Assembly (NCBI RefSeq): GCF_900156875.1
Contig: NZ_LT707409.1
Coordinates: forward strand, 2,470,244 to 2,534,243
DNA length: 64,000 nucleotides
Reading direction: 5' to 3'
Source of the DNA: Robertmurraya dakarensis
GTDB lineage: Bacteria; Bacillota; Bacilli; Bacillales; Cytobacillaceae
The number at the start of each line of letters is the position of its first letter. Position 1 is the first letter of the stretch. Below, one piece after another: positions 16,978-28,453 of the stretch. The notes beneath the pieces were generated by a model. That model did no database searches. It was not told the origin of the DNA and saw only the letters and a list, made by a program, of their open reading frames with translations. The position numbers were made by a program, and so were the translations under genes.

Positions 16978-17916
16978 TTATGCTAAAACCGACATTACAT
17001 TACGAACAGCTTCTGCAGATTTATCTAATGCTGCTTTCTCTTCTGCAGTTAAATCAAGTTGTATTACTTTTTCGATTCCGTTTGCTCCAAGGATGGTTGG
17101 AACGCCTAAGTAAATTCCCTTATATCCATACTCACCTTCTAAATATGCAATAGAGGGAAGAATACGACGCTGGTCTTTAAGAATCGCTTCACACATCTCA
17201 ACAAGTGAAGCAGCTGGTGCGTAGTAAGCACTGCCATTTCCCAAGAGGTTAACGATTTCTCCCCCGCCTTTACGTGTGCGTTCCACTATTGCTTCCAAGC
17301 GATCTTTAGCTATTAGAGTTTCTAATGGAATACCTCCAGCGTATGAGTATCGGACTAATGGCACCATATCATCTCCATGCCCACCAAGAACGAAGCCAGT
17401 AATATCCTTAACAGAAATATTTAGCTCCTGCGCAACAAATGTACGGAAGCGAGCAGTATCAAGAACCCCCGATTGACCGATAACCCGATTTTTTGGGAAG
17501 CCGGACTCTTTGAAAACCGTATAAGTCATCGCATCAACTGGATTTGTTAATACAACAATCGTACAGTTTGGAGAGTACTTTACAATTTCGGACGTAACAG
17601 CTTTCATTACTTTTTGGTTAGTTTGGACAAGATCATCACGGCTCATACCTGGTTTACGAGCAATACCAGCTGTGATTACAACGATATCAGAATCCTTTGT
17701 ATCTTCGTAGTTAGCAGTTCCTGTAATATTTGCATCAAATCCTTGAACCGGGCTAGCTTCGAGCATATCTAAAGCTTTACCTTTTGTTGGGTTTTCCATT
17801 TGTGGAATATCAACTAAGACGACATCCCCTAGTTCTTTTTGTGCCAATAAAAAAGCAGTAGTTGCTCCTGTAAAACCACTACCGATAACAGAAATTTTCT
17901 TACGTTGTAATGACAT
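16978..17916 (-). CDS. mdh: Malate dehydrogenase
   Basis: 312 residues, the same length as B. subtilis Mdh, of the LDH-like class. It oxidises malate to oxaloacetate with NAD in the TCA cycle. The nucleotide-binding start is [18 protein letters not shown], with the dinucleotide Asp in VVLVDIP; the active site His is in GGHGDDMVP and the substrate Args are in [11 protein letters not shown] and nearby. The open frame extends 13 codons upstream, but AGGAGG lies eight bases before the ATG at 17916. It ends the citZ-icd-mdh cluster, and a cre-like site precedes it. Confidence 0.97.
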   Translation of the reverse strand: MSLQRKKISVIGSGFTGATTAFLLAQKELGDVVLVDIPQMENPTKGKALDMLEASPVQGFDANITGTANYEDTKDSDIVVITAGIARKPGMSRDDLVQTNQKVMKAVTSEIVKYSPNCTIVVLTNPVDAMTYTVFKESGFPKNRVIGQSGVLDTARFRTFVAQELNISVKDITGFVLGGHGDDMVPLVRYSYAGGIPLETLIAKDRLEAIVERTRKGGGEIVNLLGNGSAYYAPAASLVEMCEAILKDQRRILPSIAYLEGEYGYKGIYLGVPTILGANGIEKVIQLDLTAEEKAALDKSAEAVRNVMSVLA

Positions 17917-17950
17917 AGGAATTACCTCCTTGGTTATATAAGAATACAAT

Positions 17951-17964
17951 TGCAATCGCTTACT
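17951..17964 (-). promoter_or_regulatory. CcpA (cre) site upstream of mdh
   Basis: On the minus strand AGTAAGCGATTGCA matches the cre consensus TGNAANCGNWWNCA at all fixed positions but the first. It lies between the icd terminator and the mdh ribosome binding site, where it could repress an mdh promoter. Confidence 0.6.
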
Positions 17965-17976
17965 TAAAGCAGCTAA

Positions 17977-18006
17977 TGAAAGGGTGTCCTATTAAAAGGA
18001 CATCCC
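17977..18006 (-). terminator. Terminator after icd
   Basis: GGGTGTCCT (17982-17990) pairs with AGGACATCCC (17997-18006) with one bulged base. The minus-strand tail TTTCATT is moderately T-rich, so partial readthrough to mdh is plausible. Confidence 0.75.
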
Positions 18007-18022
18007 ATTTAAATTATTCTTA

Positions 18023-19291
18023 TTAGTCCATGTTCTTGATTAGTTCAGTACCAAACTCAGAACATTTAACTTCAGTAGCGCCTTCCATTAGACGAGCGAA
18101 GTCGTATGTTACAACTTTAGAAGCAATTGTTTTTTCTACAGATTTTGTAACAAGATCTGCTGCTTCATTCCAGCCTAAGTGTTCTAACAATAACACACCT
18201 GAAAGAAGAACAGAAGATGGGTTTACTTTATCTAAACCAGCATATTTAGGTGCAGTACCATGTGTTGCTTCGAAAATTGCATGGCCTGTTTCATAGTTGA
18301 TGTTTGCTCCTGGAGCAATTCCGATTCCGCCAACTTGTGCAGCAAGTGCATCAGAAATGTAATCTCCATTTAAGTTCATTGTAGCAACAACATCAAACTC
18401 ACGAGGGCGAGTTAAGATTTGTTGTAAGAAGATATCAGCAATCGCATCTTTTACGATGATTTTGCCAGCTGCTTCTGCATCAGCTTGTGCTTTATTTGCT
18501 GCATCTGTACCTTGTTCATCTTTAATTTTGTCATATTGAGCCCAAGTGAATACTTTATCACCATATTCTCTTTCAGCTAATTCATAACCCCAGTTCTTAA
18601 ATGCACCTTCTGTAAACTTCATGATGTTCCCTTTATGTACAAGGGTAACAGACTTGCGGCCTTCTTTAATTGCATAGTCAATTGCAGCACGTACTAAGCG
18701 GGTAGTTCCTTCTTCAGAAACAGGCTTAATACCAAGACCAGAAGTTTCAGGGAAGCGGATTTTATTAACACCTAGTTCATTTTGTAGGAAAGAAATTAAT
18801 TTCTTTACTTCATCTGAACCCTTTGCATACTCAATACCAGCATAAATATCTTCAGTGTTTTCACGGAAGATCACCATGTCAGTATCTTGTGGACGTTTGA
18901 TTGGAGAAGGCACCCCTTCAAACCAGCGTACTGGACGTAAGCAAACAAATAGGTCTAACTCTTGACGAAGCGCTACGTTTAAAGAACGAATACCGCCTCC
19001 GATAGGAGTAGTTAGCGGTCCTTTGATTGCAATTAAGTATTCTCTAATTACATCTAAAGTTTCTGCAGGAAGCCATTCGCCAGTTTGATTGTATGCTTTT
19101 TCACCAGCTAAAACTTCTTTCCACTCTATCTTGCGTTCACCTTTGTAAGCCTTGTCTACAGCAGCATCTAGAACTCTTGATGCAGCAGCCCAGATATCTG
19201 GCCCGATTCCATCACCTTCGATAAATGGTACGATTGGATTGTTTGGGACGTTTAATACACCATTTGTTACTGTAATTTTTTCACCTGTCAT
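18023..19291 (-). CDS. icd: Isocitrate dehydrogenase (NADP)
   Basis: 422 residues, homodimeric bacterial NADP enzyme converting isocitrate to 2-oxoglutarate in the TCA cycle. Visible features: [12 protein letters not shown] near the N-terminus, the isocitrate-binding and regulatory serine in [15 protein letters not shown], and the signature [19 protein letters not shown] followed by [15 protein letters not shown] precedes the ATG. It is the middle gene of citZ-icd-mdh. A 199-base gap with several hairpins separates it from citZ. Confidence 0.97.
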   Translation of the reverse strand: MTGEKITVTNGVLNVPNNPIVPFIEGDGIGPDIWAAASRVLDAAVDKAYKGERKIEWKEVLAGEKAYNQTGEWLPAETLDVIREYLIAIKGPLTTPIGGGIRSLNVALRQELDLFVCLRPVRWFEGVPSPIKRPQDTDMVIFRENTEDIYAGIEYAKGSDEVKKLISFLQNELGVNKIRFPETSGLGIKPVSEEGTTRLVRAAIDYAIKEGRKSVTLVHKGNIMKFTEGAFKNWGYELAEREYGDKVFTWAQYDKIKDEQGTDAANKAQADAEAAGKIIVKDAIADIFLQQILTRPREFDVVATMNLNGDYISDALAAQVGGIGIAPGANINYETGHAIFEATHGTAPKYAGLDKVNPSSVLLSGVLLLEHLGWNEAADLVTKSVEKTIASKVVTYDFARLMEGATEVKCSEFGTELIKNMD

Positions 19292-19348
19292 AATCTTTCT
19301 CCCTCCAAATTCGAATAGCTAAAGTATGTACTGCTATACATATTCAGA

Positions 19349-19476
19349 ATAGAAGGTTAGAGTATTATGTTTCTCTAACCTTTTATCCCATTACTATTAC
19401 AGCAATTTTTTACTAAAAAGTAAAATGCTGATTTCTATATTTTTATAACAGTAAAAATTGAAAAGCAATTTTTACT
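19349..19476 (-). other. Hairpin-rich citZ-icd intercistronic region
   Basis: Three hairpins are visible: AGTAAAAATTG (19450-19460) with CAATTTTTACT (19466-19476), 11 bp perfect; an imperfect one around 19400-19428 pairing AGCA...TTTTACT with AGTAAAA...TGCT; and AAGGTTAGAG with CTCTAACCTT (about 19352-19382), 10 bp. Only weak T-runs follow. They could attenuate or protect the mRNA and set a different level for icd than for citZ. Confidence 0.55.
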
Positions 19477-19490
19477 TGTCATTAACAATA

Positions 19491-20630
19491 TTAATCTCTT
19501 TGCTCAACTGGAACGTATTTTTGCATACCAGGTCCAGTGTATTCAGCACGAGGACGAATTAAGCGGTTATTTTCATACTGTTCTAGAATATGAGCTAACC
19601 AGCCAGAAACACGGCTTACCGCGAAAATTGGCGTAAAGATATCATGGTCAATTCCTAAGCTATCATATACAGAAGCTGAATAGAAATCAACATTTGGCGG
19701 CAATTTCTTTTCACCCGTTACGATCGCTTCAATTTTAGTAGACATTTCATAGTATTCAGGCTTGCCAGTAAGTTTAGTTAACTTTTCTGACATTACTTTT
19801 AAGTGCTTCGCACGTGGATCTCCCAGGCGATATACACGGTGTCCGAATCCCATGATTTTTTCTTTTTGTTCTAACTTTTCGCGAATATATGGTTCTACAT
19901 TATCTACTGAACCAATCTCAGTAAGCATCTTCATAACCGCTTCGTTTGCTCCGCCATGCAATGGGCCTTTTAATGCACCAATTGCTGAAGTGATTCCGGA
20001 GTATACATCAGATAGAGTTGCCACACATACGCGAGCAGTGAAGGTAGAAGCGTTCAATTCATGGTCAGCATGAAGAACTAATGCTTTATTAAATGCCTCT
20101 ACAGCAATAGCTTCAGGTTCTTCTCCTGTTAGCATGTATAGGAAATTAGCAGCCATGCTTAAATCCTTTCTAGGTGCTACAGGTTCTAATCCTTTTCTTA
20201 CACGTGAAAACGCCGTTACGATAGCAGGCATTTTCGCTTGTAGACGGATAGCTTTGCGATAATTCGCATCCGCATCCATTAGGTCTGCCTCTTCATCATA
20301 CAACCCAAGAAGTGAAACAGCTGAGCGAAGAGCTGCCATTGGGTGAACTTTATTGATTGGATACATTTTAAAATGCTCGATAATTTCTTTAGGTAACTCA
20401 GAGTTATCTGCTAATTGCTGTGTTAATTCCGCTAATTCTGCAGCATTAGGCAGCTTGCCATGCCATAGTAGATAAATTACTTCTTCGAATGTAGCATTAT
20501 CAGCTAAATCATCAATATTATAACCTACATACGTTAAAGTATCATCAATAATTGAGCTAATAGAGGAAGTTGTAGCTACTACCCCTTCAAGTCCACGTGT
20601 TACTGTCATACTAAATCTCTCCTTTGCCAA
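19491..20630 (-). CDS. citZ: Citrate synthase
   Basis: 379 residues, type I-like citrate synthase condensing oxaloacetate and acetyl-CoA. Catalytic residues are visible in LHADHELNASTF (His), the signature GFGHRVYRLGDPRA (His) and VDFYSASVYDSLGI (Asp). AGGAG precedes the ATG. It heads the citZ-icd-mdh group and has a leader of about 255 nt from a promoter overlapped at its start site by a CcpA-type cre. CcpA repression of citZ is known in B. subtilis. Confidence 0.96.
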   Translation of the reverse strand: MAKERFSMTVTRGLEGVVATTSSISSIIDDTLTYVGYNIDDLADNATFEEVIYLLWHGKLPNAAELAELTQQLADNSELPKEIIEHFKMYPINKVHPMAALRSAVSLLGLYDEEADLMDADANYRKAIRLQAKMPAIVTAFSRVRKGLEPVAPRKDLSMAANFLYMLTGEEPEAIAVEAFNKALVLHADHELNASTFTARVCVATLSDVYSGITSAIGALKGPLHGGANEAVMKMLTEIGSVDNVEPYIREKLEQKEKIMGFGHRVYRLGDPRAKHLKVMSEKLTKLTGKPEYYEMSTKIEAIVTGEKKLPPNVDFYSASVYDSLGIDHDIFTPIFAVSRVSGWLAHILEQYENNRLIRPRAEYTGPGMQKYVPVEQRD

Positions 20631-20775
20631 TTAAATTTCCCCATACCCATTTTGTCTGCATATGTGTTAATTACGTTAAAACTATCAGAATACTGATTGC
20701 CTTAATCTATCTATGCGGTCTTGCTAGACCTTAAAGTCAGCATACAATGCCGAACCACAGACCTCTTGACGAAAA

Positions 20776-20790
20776 TCGAGCGCTTGCTCA
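20776..20790. other. Palindrome in the citZ leader
   Basis: TCGAGCGCTTGCTCA contains GAGC and GCTC arms around a central GCTT and resembles a degraded cre. Its role is unclear. Confidence 0.3.
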
Positions 20791-20872
20791 ATTCTATTCA
20801 TAAAAAAAGGAAATCTTCAAAAAATGGATAATAATATATTTATAGAAAATACTATCCTCAGACAAGTGTAAA

Positions 20873-20921
20873 AGGATGCGCTTACAAGTCCTATTATAAA
20901 CAATTATCTGATTTTTGTGAA
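20873..20921 (-). promoter_or_regulatory. citZ promoter with overlapping cre
   Basis: On the minus strand TTCACA (20921-20916) and TATAAT (20898-20893) are spaced by 17 bases. The cre-like TGTAAGCGCATCCT (20886-20873) begins at the predicted start site, a position expected to repress. Dyads of the ATAA-TTAT type nearby could be CcpC sites, but the spacing is not exact. The rest of the 417-base gap from 20631 to 21047 holds the leader and an AT-rich stretch with nothing else recognised. Confidence 0.65.
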
Positions 20922-21047
20922 CAAAAAGAAGCAAAAATGTAAAAAAATATTATTTTATTAGAATAAATAAATCTATTTTTTCTCACAAGTAAATAATATC
21001 ATTTTTTAGTGCAAAAAATCAAATTTATCTGCCTAAAAAGATTAAAT

Positions 21048-21509
21048 CTACTTGAAGAAAGCAAACATTTTCATTGCTAAATAAGCAATTCCCGCTCCTA
21101 TTAAAGGTCCAACCGCTACCCCCTTAAATAGTGATACAGCCAAAATTGTCCCAAGTACGAGGGCTGTTGTAATATGGGGATCTTCAGCTAACAGTGTGAC
21201 TCCTCCTTTTGCTAGCAGGGCCACAGCCATTCCTGATATTAAAGCAATCCAAGCATATGGAGATTTAAATGCACCTGATAGGTCTCTAAAACCTATTTCA
21301 CCGCTAGCAATCGGAGCGAGCACAGCAATCGTAATGACCGTCACTCCCCAGTTAATTCCTTTTGATTGCAGGAAAGAAAAGGCTTTAGTGTCTAATCCTA
21401 CTATTTTTAGAAAAAGAAGGAATGCTACCGCGATGATAAGGGAATTGTTTTTAGCAATAAAGCCTATTACAAGTAATAGTAATAAGAATACAAAAGCTTG
21501 AGACAACAA
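21048..21509 (-). CDS. ytwI: DUF441 family membrane protein YtwI
   Basis: 153 residues, almost entirely hydrophobic, with four or more membrane segments; a DUF441/UPF0756 family protein of unknown function. It opens with the strongly hydrophobic QAFVFLLLLLVIGFIA. The start is TTG with GGGGTG upstream; a second TTG follows directly, so the exact first residue is uncertain by one. It is transcribed away from ytvI and shares the divergent gap 21510-21720, as in B. subtilis. Confidence 0.85.
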   Translation of the reverse strand: MLSQAFVFLLLLLVIGFIAKNNSLIIAVAFLLFLKIVGLDTKAFSFLQSKGINWGVTVITIAVLAPIASGEIGFRDLSGAFKSPYAWIALISGMAVALLAKGGVTLLAEDPHITTALVLGTILAVSLFKGVAVGPLIGAGIAYLAMKMFAFFK

Positions 21510-21720
21510 TAAACTACACCCCTTCTCTTTTGTTATTCTAACATAACGATTAAATTTTTACTCATAAAAGCCTATCGTTTGATTTCAAACTTATTAATAA
21601 AATAGAATTAAGTTATACGAATCTTTTGCTATTTTTTAAACGTATACATACTACATTAATACTGAAACTCAACAGCCAGACTAAAGTCATAAGATGATTA
21701 GATCTTAAGGAGGCATTGTC

Positions 21721-22836
21721 TTGAATCCTATTTATCTGCACAGGACGCTAAGGTTATTTATTGTCATAGCTGTTACTGTTATCGGCCTGCTCTCGGTTTT
21801 TTTCCTGTCAAAGGTTACTTATCCCTTTATTATCGGTTTTGTCATTGCCTTTCTAATGAACCCCCTTGTAAACTATCTAGAACAAAATGCAAAGCTGCCC
21901 AGATCTCTGGCTGTCATCATCGGATTGGTTCTTATTTTCTCCTTATTAGCAGGATTCATTACACTTTTAGTAGTTGAAATCGTGTCTGGTGCTGATTACT
22001 TTGCAGAAGTTGTCCCTGAACATGTTGAAAAGTTTGTTGATTATATTGAGCAATTCATTGCCGCTCAAATTATTCCTCTTTACAATCAATTAGCAAGTAT
22101 GTTCAATAATCTTGAAGCAGGACAGCAAAATACCATTATGGAGAATATCCAAAACATTGGCGGGACATTTGGTACGACTGTTGGAAACTTTATTCAAAAC
22201 TTTTTTGAAAAGCTACCTTCCATTTTTTCGTGGATTCCAAACGCAGCAACAGTCTCCATTTTTTCTGTACTAGCTACCTTTTTTATCAGCAAGGATTGGT
22301 ATCGTCTAACTAGAATCGCGGAAAAAATCCTCCCTAATCGGGCAAAATCAAGCGGGAAAACGCTTTTTACTGATTTAAAGAAAGCACTATTTGGATTCAT
22401 AAAAGCCCAGTTAACGCTTATCTCTATGACAACGGTGATTATCTTGGTTGGATTGTTAATTCTGCGTGTAGATTATGCGATTACCATTGCTCTAATTACG
22501 GGACTTGTTGACATCATCCCTTATCTTGGGACAGGTTTGATCTTTGTACCCTGGATCATTTACGAAGCAATTGCTGGTGATCTAAGCCTCGCGATTGGAC
22601 TCGGGGTACTGTATATTATCGTTTTAGCACAGCGTCAATTTATGGAACCAAAGGTTCTTTCATCGAACATTGGTATCGATCCGCTTGCAACCTTAATTTC
22701 CCTGTTTGTTGGTTACAAGCTCATTGGATTTTTAGGTCTTATCGTAGGTCCAGTCACATTAGTTATCATCATGACTCTTCATAGAGCCAATGTATTTAAG
22801 GATTTATGGGCCTTTATAAAAGGTTCTGAAAAATAA
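21721..22836 (+). CDS. ytvI: Sporulation integral membrane protein YtvI (AI-2E transporter family)
   Basis: 371 residues. AI-2E transporter/PerM-type permease with about seven to eight membrane segments and a conserved region GLVDIIPYLGTGLIFVPW followed by EPKVLSSNIGIDPLATLISLFVG. YtvI is annotated as a sporulation membrane protein in Bacillus; the substrate is not known. The start is TTG, seven bases after AAGGAGG. It stands alone on the plus strand and ends in a palindromic terminator shared with fxsA. Confidence 0.9.
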   Translation: MNPIYLHRTLRLFIVIAVTVIGLLSVFFLSKVTYPFIIGFVIAFLMNPLVNYLEQNAKLPRSLAVIIGLVLIFSLLAGFITLLVVEIVSGADYFAEVVPEHVEKFVDYIEQFIAAQIIPLYNQLASMFNNLEAGQQNTIMENIQNIGGTFGTTVGNFIQNFFEKLPSIFSWIPNAATVSIFSVLATFFISKDWYRLTRIAEKILPNRAKSSGKTLFTDLKKALFGFIKAQLTLISMTTVIILVGLLILRVDYAITIALITGLVDIIPYLGTGLIFVPWIIYEAIAGDLSLAIGLGVLYIIVLAQRQFMEPKVLSSNIGIDPLATLISLFVGYKLIGFLGLIVGPVTLVIIMTLHRANVFKDLWAFIKGSEK

Positions 22837-22868
22837 AATGTCAGCACCTCTCGAGGTGCTGACATTTT
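22837..22868. terminator. Bidirectional terminator between ytvI and fxsA
   Basis: ATGTCAGCACCTC and GAGGTGCTGACAT form a 13 bp perfect stem with a two-base centre, with A-rich and T-rich flanks on opposite sides. It serves both convergent genes. Confidence 0.95.
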
Positions 22869-23255
22869 TTATCTTATAATTGTTACATTTCCTTTATCTA
22901 TCCAATTTTTGAAGATCTTTAAGACGAGGATCTTTAAAGATGCCCTTGTGGCAGGGATTAATAGTAAGAAACCCGCGGCATCTGTAATATAGCCTGGTGA
23001 TAAGAGCAGGATGCCCCCTATCAAAATACAAATTCCATCAAGGAGAGCTTCACCCGGAACCCGGCCATACTGGATATCCATCTGAAACTTCCGTACCACT
23101 TCTAGTCCTTGTTTTTTAGCCAAGTAGCCGCCTATAACCCCCGTTAAAATAATGATTGCCATAGTTGGCAGCACACCGATGGTCTTTCCAGATAACAGAA
23201 GCACTGCTATTTCTGCAGCCGGAACAATAATTAACAATAATATTAAATATCTCAA
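22869..23255 (-). CDS. fxsA: FxsA family membrane protein
   Basis: 128 residues with about three membrane segments. FxsA was named for suppressing F exclusion of phage T7 in E. coli; the B. subtilis equivalent is ytzA. Typical family segments visible are GVLPTMAIIILTGVIGGYLA and LLLSPGYITDAAGFLLLIP. The start is TTG behind GGGGT. It is the last gene before the shared terminator and lies downstream of pfkA-pyk on the same strand, separated by a terminator. Confidence 0.88.
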   Translation of the reverse strand: MRYLILLLIIVPAAEIAVLLLSGKTIGVLPTMAIIILTGVIGGYLAKKQGLEVVRKFQMDIQYGRVPGEALLDGICILIGGILLLSPGYITDAAGFLLLIPATRASLKILVLKIFKNWIDKGNVTIIR

Positions 23256-23338
23256 CCGTTCGACCCCTTTTTGAATGTCTTATAGATCTATTATATTAAC
23301 AATCGCACCACTTTATCAATTAAGAGACATTCCTTACA

Positions 23339-23370
23339 GAAAAAAGGAAGGGCATAAATGCCGCTTCCTT
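23339..23370 (-). terminator. Terminator after pyk
   Basis: On the minus strand AAGGAAGCGGCAT pairs with ATGCCCTTCCTT (one mismatch), followed by six T residues. Confidence 0.92.
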
Positions 23371-23378
23371 AATATCTT

Positions 23379-25139
23379 TTAAAGTACACTTGCATGTCCG
23401 TTATAAACGACACCTCTAGCAGCATCAACCGTTACCTCTTGTCCGTCTTTCATTAGACTTGTAGCCTTTTCTGCACCGACGATAACCGGAATGCCCAAAC
23501 TTAAGCCTACAACTGCTGCATGACTAGTCAAGCCGCCCTCTTCTGTAATTAATGCAGAGCATTTCTCAATAGCCGGAACCATGTCAGCATCCGAACCGAT
23601 CGTTACTAAAACAGAGCCTTCTTTTACTTTAGCCAGCGCCTCTTCAGCACTATGAGCAATAACTACTTTTCCATAAGTCGATTTGCGCCCGATCCCTTGT
23701 GCTTTTACAAGAACATCTCCCACAACATGGATCTTCATCAGATTAGTTGTTCCTGTTTCTCCAACTGGAACACCAGCCGTTATCACAACTAAATCACCAT
23801 GCTTAACAATACTGCTGTTTAGGCTTTCCTCTACAGCACTTTCTAACATATCATCCGTTGTAGCCGCAAATTGACCGAGCTGAGGATAAACTCCCCATAC
23901 AAGTGCTAAACGACGTAAAACTGTTGCATGTGATGTTACAGCCACAATTGGGGCTTTTGGACGATATTTCGAAATCATTCTTGCCGTATGGCCGCTTTCG
24001 GTCGGAGTTATGATCGCATTTGCATTCAAATTTAATGCTGTATGTGCAACAGATTGTCCGATTGCATCCGTAATATTCGATTCTACCTCGTTCGAACGCT
24101 TCGATAATAATCTTTTATGATCAAGAGCTGTTTCAGCACGTGAAGCAATATTATGCATCGTACGAACTGCTTCAACTGGATATTGACCTGCAGCCGTTTC
24201 CCCTGATAGCATAATCGCGTCTGTGCCATCAAAGATCGCATTTGCCACATCACTTGCTTCCGCACGGGTTGGGCGGGGATTTCTCTGCATAGAATCAAGC
24301 ATCTGTGTTGCTGTTATAACAGGTTTCCCTAGATCATTACATTTTTTAATCAATTGTTTTTGTACTAACGGAACTTCTTCTGCAGGGATTTCAACACCCA
24401 AATCTCCTCGGGCAACCATTAGCCCGTCTGAAACCTCTAATATTTCATCAATCTTATCGACACCTTCTTGGTTCTCGATTTTAGGAATGATATGAATATG
24501 TGTACCGTTATTTTCTTCTAACAGTTTGCGGATTTCTAAAACATCCGACGCACGTCGCACAAAGGATGCTGCAATGAAGTCAACTTCTTGACTTACTCCG
24601 AATAGAATATCTGCAGCATCTTTCTCCGTAATTCCTGGTAAATTTACAGAAACCCCCGGTACATTGACACCTTTTTTATTTTTTAATGTCCCGCCATTTA
24701 AGATTGTTGTATGAATCTCTCCTGAAGCTTTATCTATTTTTGTTACTTCCAGGCCAATCAGACCGTCATCTAAAAGGATTTGCGAGCCAACACTAACATC
24801 ATCGATTAATCCTTTGTATGTAACTGAAAACTTTTCGGTGGTACCCTCGACCTCTGTCATTGAAATAATAACATCTTTTCCAGCCTCTAGCTCAATCGCA
24901 CCGTTCACCATGTTATTAGTGCGGATTTCTGGTCCTTTTGTATCTAATAAAATCGCTACATTTTTATTCGCAAGCTTTGAAGCTTCACGGATGTTTTTAA
25001 TACGCTGACCATGCTCTTCATGATCTCCGTGAGAAAAGTTTAGACGTGCTACATTCATTCCTGCTTCCATTAACATCTGTAACTTTTCTACACTTTCACT
25101 TGCCGGACCAATTGTACAAACAATTTTTGTTTTTCTCAT
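23379..25139 (-). CDS. pyk: Pyruvate kinase with C-terminal PEP-utilising-type domain
   Basis: 586 residues, the long Bacillus form. It converts phosphoenolpyruvate and ADP to pyruvate and ATP. The barrel carries [21 protein letters not shown], the active site region [17 protein letters not shown] and ATQMLDSMQ. After the usual C domain there is an extra segment (about 505-586) with [20 protein letters not shown], similar to the phosphohistidine domain of PEP synthase, as in Geobacillus and Bacillus Pyk. It follows pfkA, the known pfkA-pyk operon. Confidence 0.97.
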   Translation of the reverse strand: MRKTKIVCTIGPASESVEKLQMLMEAGMNVARLNFSHGDHEEHGQRIKNIREASKLANKNVAILLDTKGPEIRTNNMVNGAIELEAGKDVIISMTEVEGTTEKFSVTYKGLIDDVSVGSQILLDDGLIGLEVTKIDKASGEIHTTILNGGTLKNKKGVNVPGVSVNLPGITEKDAADILFGVSQEVDFIAASFVRRASDVLEIRKLLEENNGTHIHIIPKIENQEGVDKIDEILEVSDGLMVARGDLGVEIPAEEVPLVQKQLIKKCNDLGKPVITATQMLDSMQRNPRPTRAEASDVANAIFDGTDAIMLSGETAAGQYPVEAVRTMHNIASRAETALDHKRLLSKRSNEVESNITDAIGQSVAHTALNLNANAIITPTESGHTARMISKYRPKAPIVAVTSHATVLRRLALVWGVYPQLGQFAATTDDMLESAVEESLNSSIVKHGDLVVITAGVPVGETGTTNLMKIHVVGDVLVKAQGIGRKSTYGKVVIAHSAEEALAKVKEGSVLVTIGSDADMVPAIEKCSALITEEGGLTSHAAVVGLSLGIPVIVGAEKATSLMKDGQEVTVDAARGVVYNGHASVL

Positions 25140-25191
25140 TAGAAGAATACCTCCAAAAAATAGTAATGCAATATGTACATGTTTATTTCTG

Positions 25192-26431
<1,240 letters not shown>

Positions 26432-26461
26432 AAAAAAGAAACGTGCTTAAAAAGCACGTTT
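26432..26461 (-). terminator. Terminator at the end of accA
   Basis: AAACGTGCTT (26439-26448) and AAGCACGTTT (26452-26461) form a 10 bp stem that overlaps the accA stop; CTTTTTT follows on the minus strand. Confidence 0.93.
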
Positions 26462-27440
26462 AAGGGTTAGCATTCATAAACTCTTCTTGTTCTGAAAAAT
26501 CTCCTATTGCCTTATATTTCTGGTAGCGCTGATTGATAAGTTCTTCTTCAGTCAGCAATAGCAGCTCCTTCAAGGAAGAAATAAGTGCGGTATGAATTTG
26601 CTCCGCTTGTTCCTTCATATCCTTATGTGCGCCGCCTTTCACTTCTGGAATGATATGGTCAATGACTTTCAGTTCTTTGAGATCTGGAGCAGTAATTTTC
26701 ATTTTCTCTGCTGCCAGCTTTGCTTGTCCAGCATCTCTCCATAAAATAGATGCTGCCCCTTCAGGCGAGATGACAGAATAAGTCGAGTTCTCCAGCATAT
26801 GAATGTGGTTGCCAACACCAAGAGCCAAGGCGCCGCCGCTTCCACCTTCTCCAATTACGATGCACACAACAGGTACCCTTAAGCCGGCCATTTCAAATAA
26901 ATTTCTAGCTATTGCTTCACTTTGGCCTCTTTCTTCGGCTGCTTTCCCAGGGTAAGCTCCTTTTGTGTCAATAAAACAGATAATCGGTCTGCGAAACTTT
27001 TCCGCTTGTTTCATCAAACGCAGTGCTTTTCGATACCCTTCAGGATGAGGCATCCCAAAGTTTCTGCGGATATTTTCCTTCGTGTCTTTCCCTCTTTGAT
27101 GGCCGATCACCGTAACAGGTAGACCATCAAACTTCGCGATTCCGCCAACAATGGCCTCATCATCTCCAAAGTTTCGGTCCCCGTGACACTCAAAAAAGTC
27201 TGTAAATAAATGGGATACATAATCTAAAGTCGTAGGACGGTTCGGATGTCTTGCAATTTGCACTCGATCCCAAGGCTTCATATTTTCATAAATCTCTTTT
27301 TCTAACTTTTCTAATCGTAATTCAAGAATCTTTATTTCATCTGAAAGATCTACATCTGCAGCTTTCGTTACTTCTTTCAACTCCGCAATCTTTTTTCTTA
27401 ATTCAATAACGGGTTTTTCAAATTCTAGTTCTCCAACCAT
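26460..27440 (-). CDS. accA: Acetyl-CoA carboxylase carboxyltransferase subunit alpha
   Basis: 326 residues. With AccD it forms the carboxyltransferase that makes malonyl-CoA for fatty acid synthesis. Family segments visible: [36 protein letters not shown]-type region, [20 protein letters not shown] and [15 protein letters not shown]. The ATG overlaps the last 16 bases of accD and has AGGAGG nine bases upstream inside accD, so the subunits are translationally coupled. A terminator overlaps its stop. Confidence 0.97.
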   Translation of the reverse strand: MVGELEFEKPVIELRKKIAELKEVTKAADVDLSDEIKILELRLEKLEKEIYENMKPWDRVQIARHPNRPTTLDYVSHLFTDFFECHGDRNFGDDEAIVGGIAKFDGLPVTVIGHQRGKDTKENIRRNFGMPHPEGYRKALRLMKQAEKFRRPIICFIDTKGAYPGKAAEERGQSEAIARNLFEMAGLRVPVVCIVIGEGGSGGALALGVGNHIHMLENSTYSVISPEGAASILWRDAGQAKLAAEKMKITAPDLKELKVIDHIIPEVKGGAHKDMKEQAEQIHTALISSLKELLLLTEEELINQRYQKYKAIGDFSEQEEFMNANP

Positions 27441-28303
27441 TGCAAACTACCTCCTGGCTGATGGATATCAAGAATAGTCGATACTTTTTCCTTTAATTCA
27501 GCTCTTGATATAACCGCATCTAATTGCCCATGTTCTAAAAGGAATTCTGCCGTCTGAAAATCCTCTGGTAACTCTTCACGAATCGTCTGCTCAATGATTC
27601 TTCGGCCAGCGAATCCAATTAAAGCTCCTGGTTCCGCGAGATTAAAGTCACCAAGAGAAGCAAAACTAGCTGACACTCCCCCTGTTGTAGGGTCAGTCAT
27701 AATCGCTATCGTTAAACCGCCATTCTCACTAAATTTCTTCAAAGCGACACTAGTCTTCGCCATTTGCATCAAGCTAAGGACACCTTCCTGCATTCTAGCA
27801 CCGCCGGAAGCTGTAAAGATAACAAAAGGTACACCTTCTTCTCCAGCTTTCTCAATAGCACGCGTAATTTTTTCACCAACTACAGACCCCATACTCCCCA
27901 TCCTAAAGGTAGAATCCATAATAGCAACAACAATGGAATGTTGGTTGACAGTACCAGATCCCGTAACTACTGCCTCATTCATGCCCGTCTTCTCGCGATC
28001 TTTCTCTACTTTCTCAGTGTATCCCGGAAACCCAAGTGGATTTGTTGACTTTAAATCTTGGTTGTATTCAATGAAGCTGCCTTCATCCAAAAAGCTAGCT
28101 ATTCTTTCCTTTGCATTCATCGGGTAATGATAGTCACAATGAAAACAGACTTTAAGATTCTTTTGCAGTTCTTTTGAATACATAATTTTTTTGCAATTGG
28201 GGCATTTCGTCATAATCCCCTCAGGAACATCTTTTTTAGAGACCTCAGAGGGAATTGTCGCATATTTTATTTTTTGTTTCTTAGTAAAAATATCTTTCAG
28301 CAC
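27425..28303 (-). CDS. accD: Acetyl-CoA carboxylase carboxyltransferase subunit beta
   Basis: 292 residues. It carries the N-terminal zinc ribbon (CPNC then CFHC, about residues 34-56) typical of AccD and the crotonase-like core with [19 protein letters not shown] and [18 protein letters not shown]. The start is GTG behind GGGAGG. The gene heads accDA. A FadR-like palindrome lies at 28353-28365, overlapping a possible promoter (TTCCCT, 17 bases, TTAAAT on the minus strand, 28397-28369), which suggests control by the GntR-family gene just upstream. Confidence 0.97.
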   Translation of the reverse strand: MLKDIFTKKQKIKYATIPSEVSKKDVPEGIMTKCPNCKKIMYSKELQKNLKVCFHCDYHYPMNAKERIASFLDEGSFIEYNQDLKSTNPLGFPGYTEKVEKDREKTGMNEAVVTGSGTVNQHSIVVAIMDSTFRMGSMGSVVGEKITRAIEKAGEEGVPFVIFTASGGARMQEGVLSLMQMAKTSVALKKFSENGGLTIAIMTDPTTGGVSASFASLGDFNLAEPGALIGFAGRRIIEQTIREELPEDFQTAEFLLEHGQLDAVISRAELKEKVSTILDIHQPGGSLQWLEN

Positions 28304-28352
28304 GGTCTTAAACCTCCCATATCTACAAACAGAAGAATTTTATTATCATCGA

Positions 28353-28365
28353 GTGGTCAGACCAC
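28353..28365. promoter_or_regulatory. FadR-type operator in front of accDA
   Basis: GTGGTCAGACCAC is a perfect 6 bp-arm palindrome about a central A. The core TGGTCNGACCA is the type bound by FadR-family GntR regulators. An identical copy lies downstream of the ytsJ promoter (30370-30382). The adjacent gntR gene is the obvious candidate regulator. Confidence 0.7.
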
Positions 28366-28377
28366 CAGATTTAAAAC

Positions 28378-28405
28378 AAGCCCCTATCAGAAGGGAAGTT
28401 GCCTT
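28378..28405 (-). terminator. Possible weak terminator between gntR and accD
   Basis: On the minus strand CAACTTCCC can pair with GGGGCTTG (one mismatch, G-T pairs), followed by TTTT. The stem overlaps the suggested -35 of accD, so it is tentative. Confidence 0.3.
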
Positions 28406-28453
28406 ATCACTGTAGAATAATAAACTAAAAAAATCCTTAAAAATTTGTCGTTA

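Noticed and set aside
20776-20790. Second cre in the citZ leader
   Set aside because: Several fixed consensus positions are mismatched; listed only as a palindrome.
27594-28127. 177-codon open frame on the plus strand opposite accD
   Set aside because: It lies wholly antisense to a well-supported gene, has no good ribosome binding site and its translation looks like a reverse-frame shadow.
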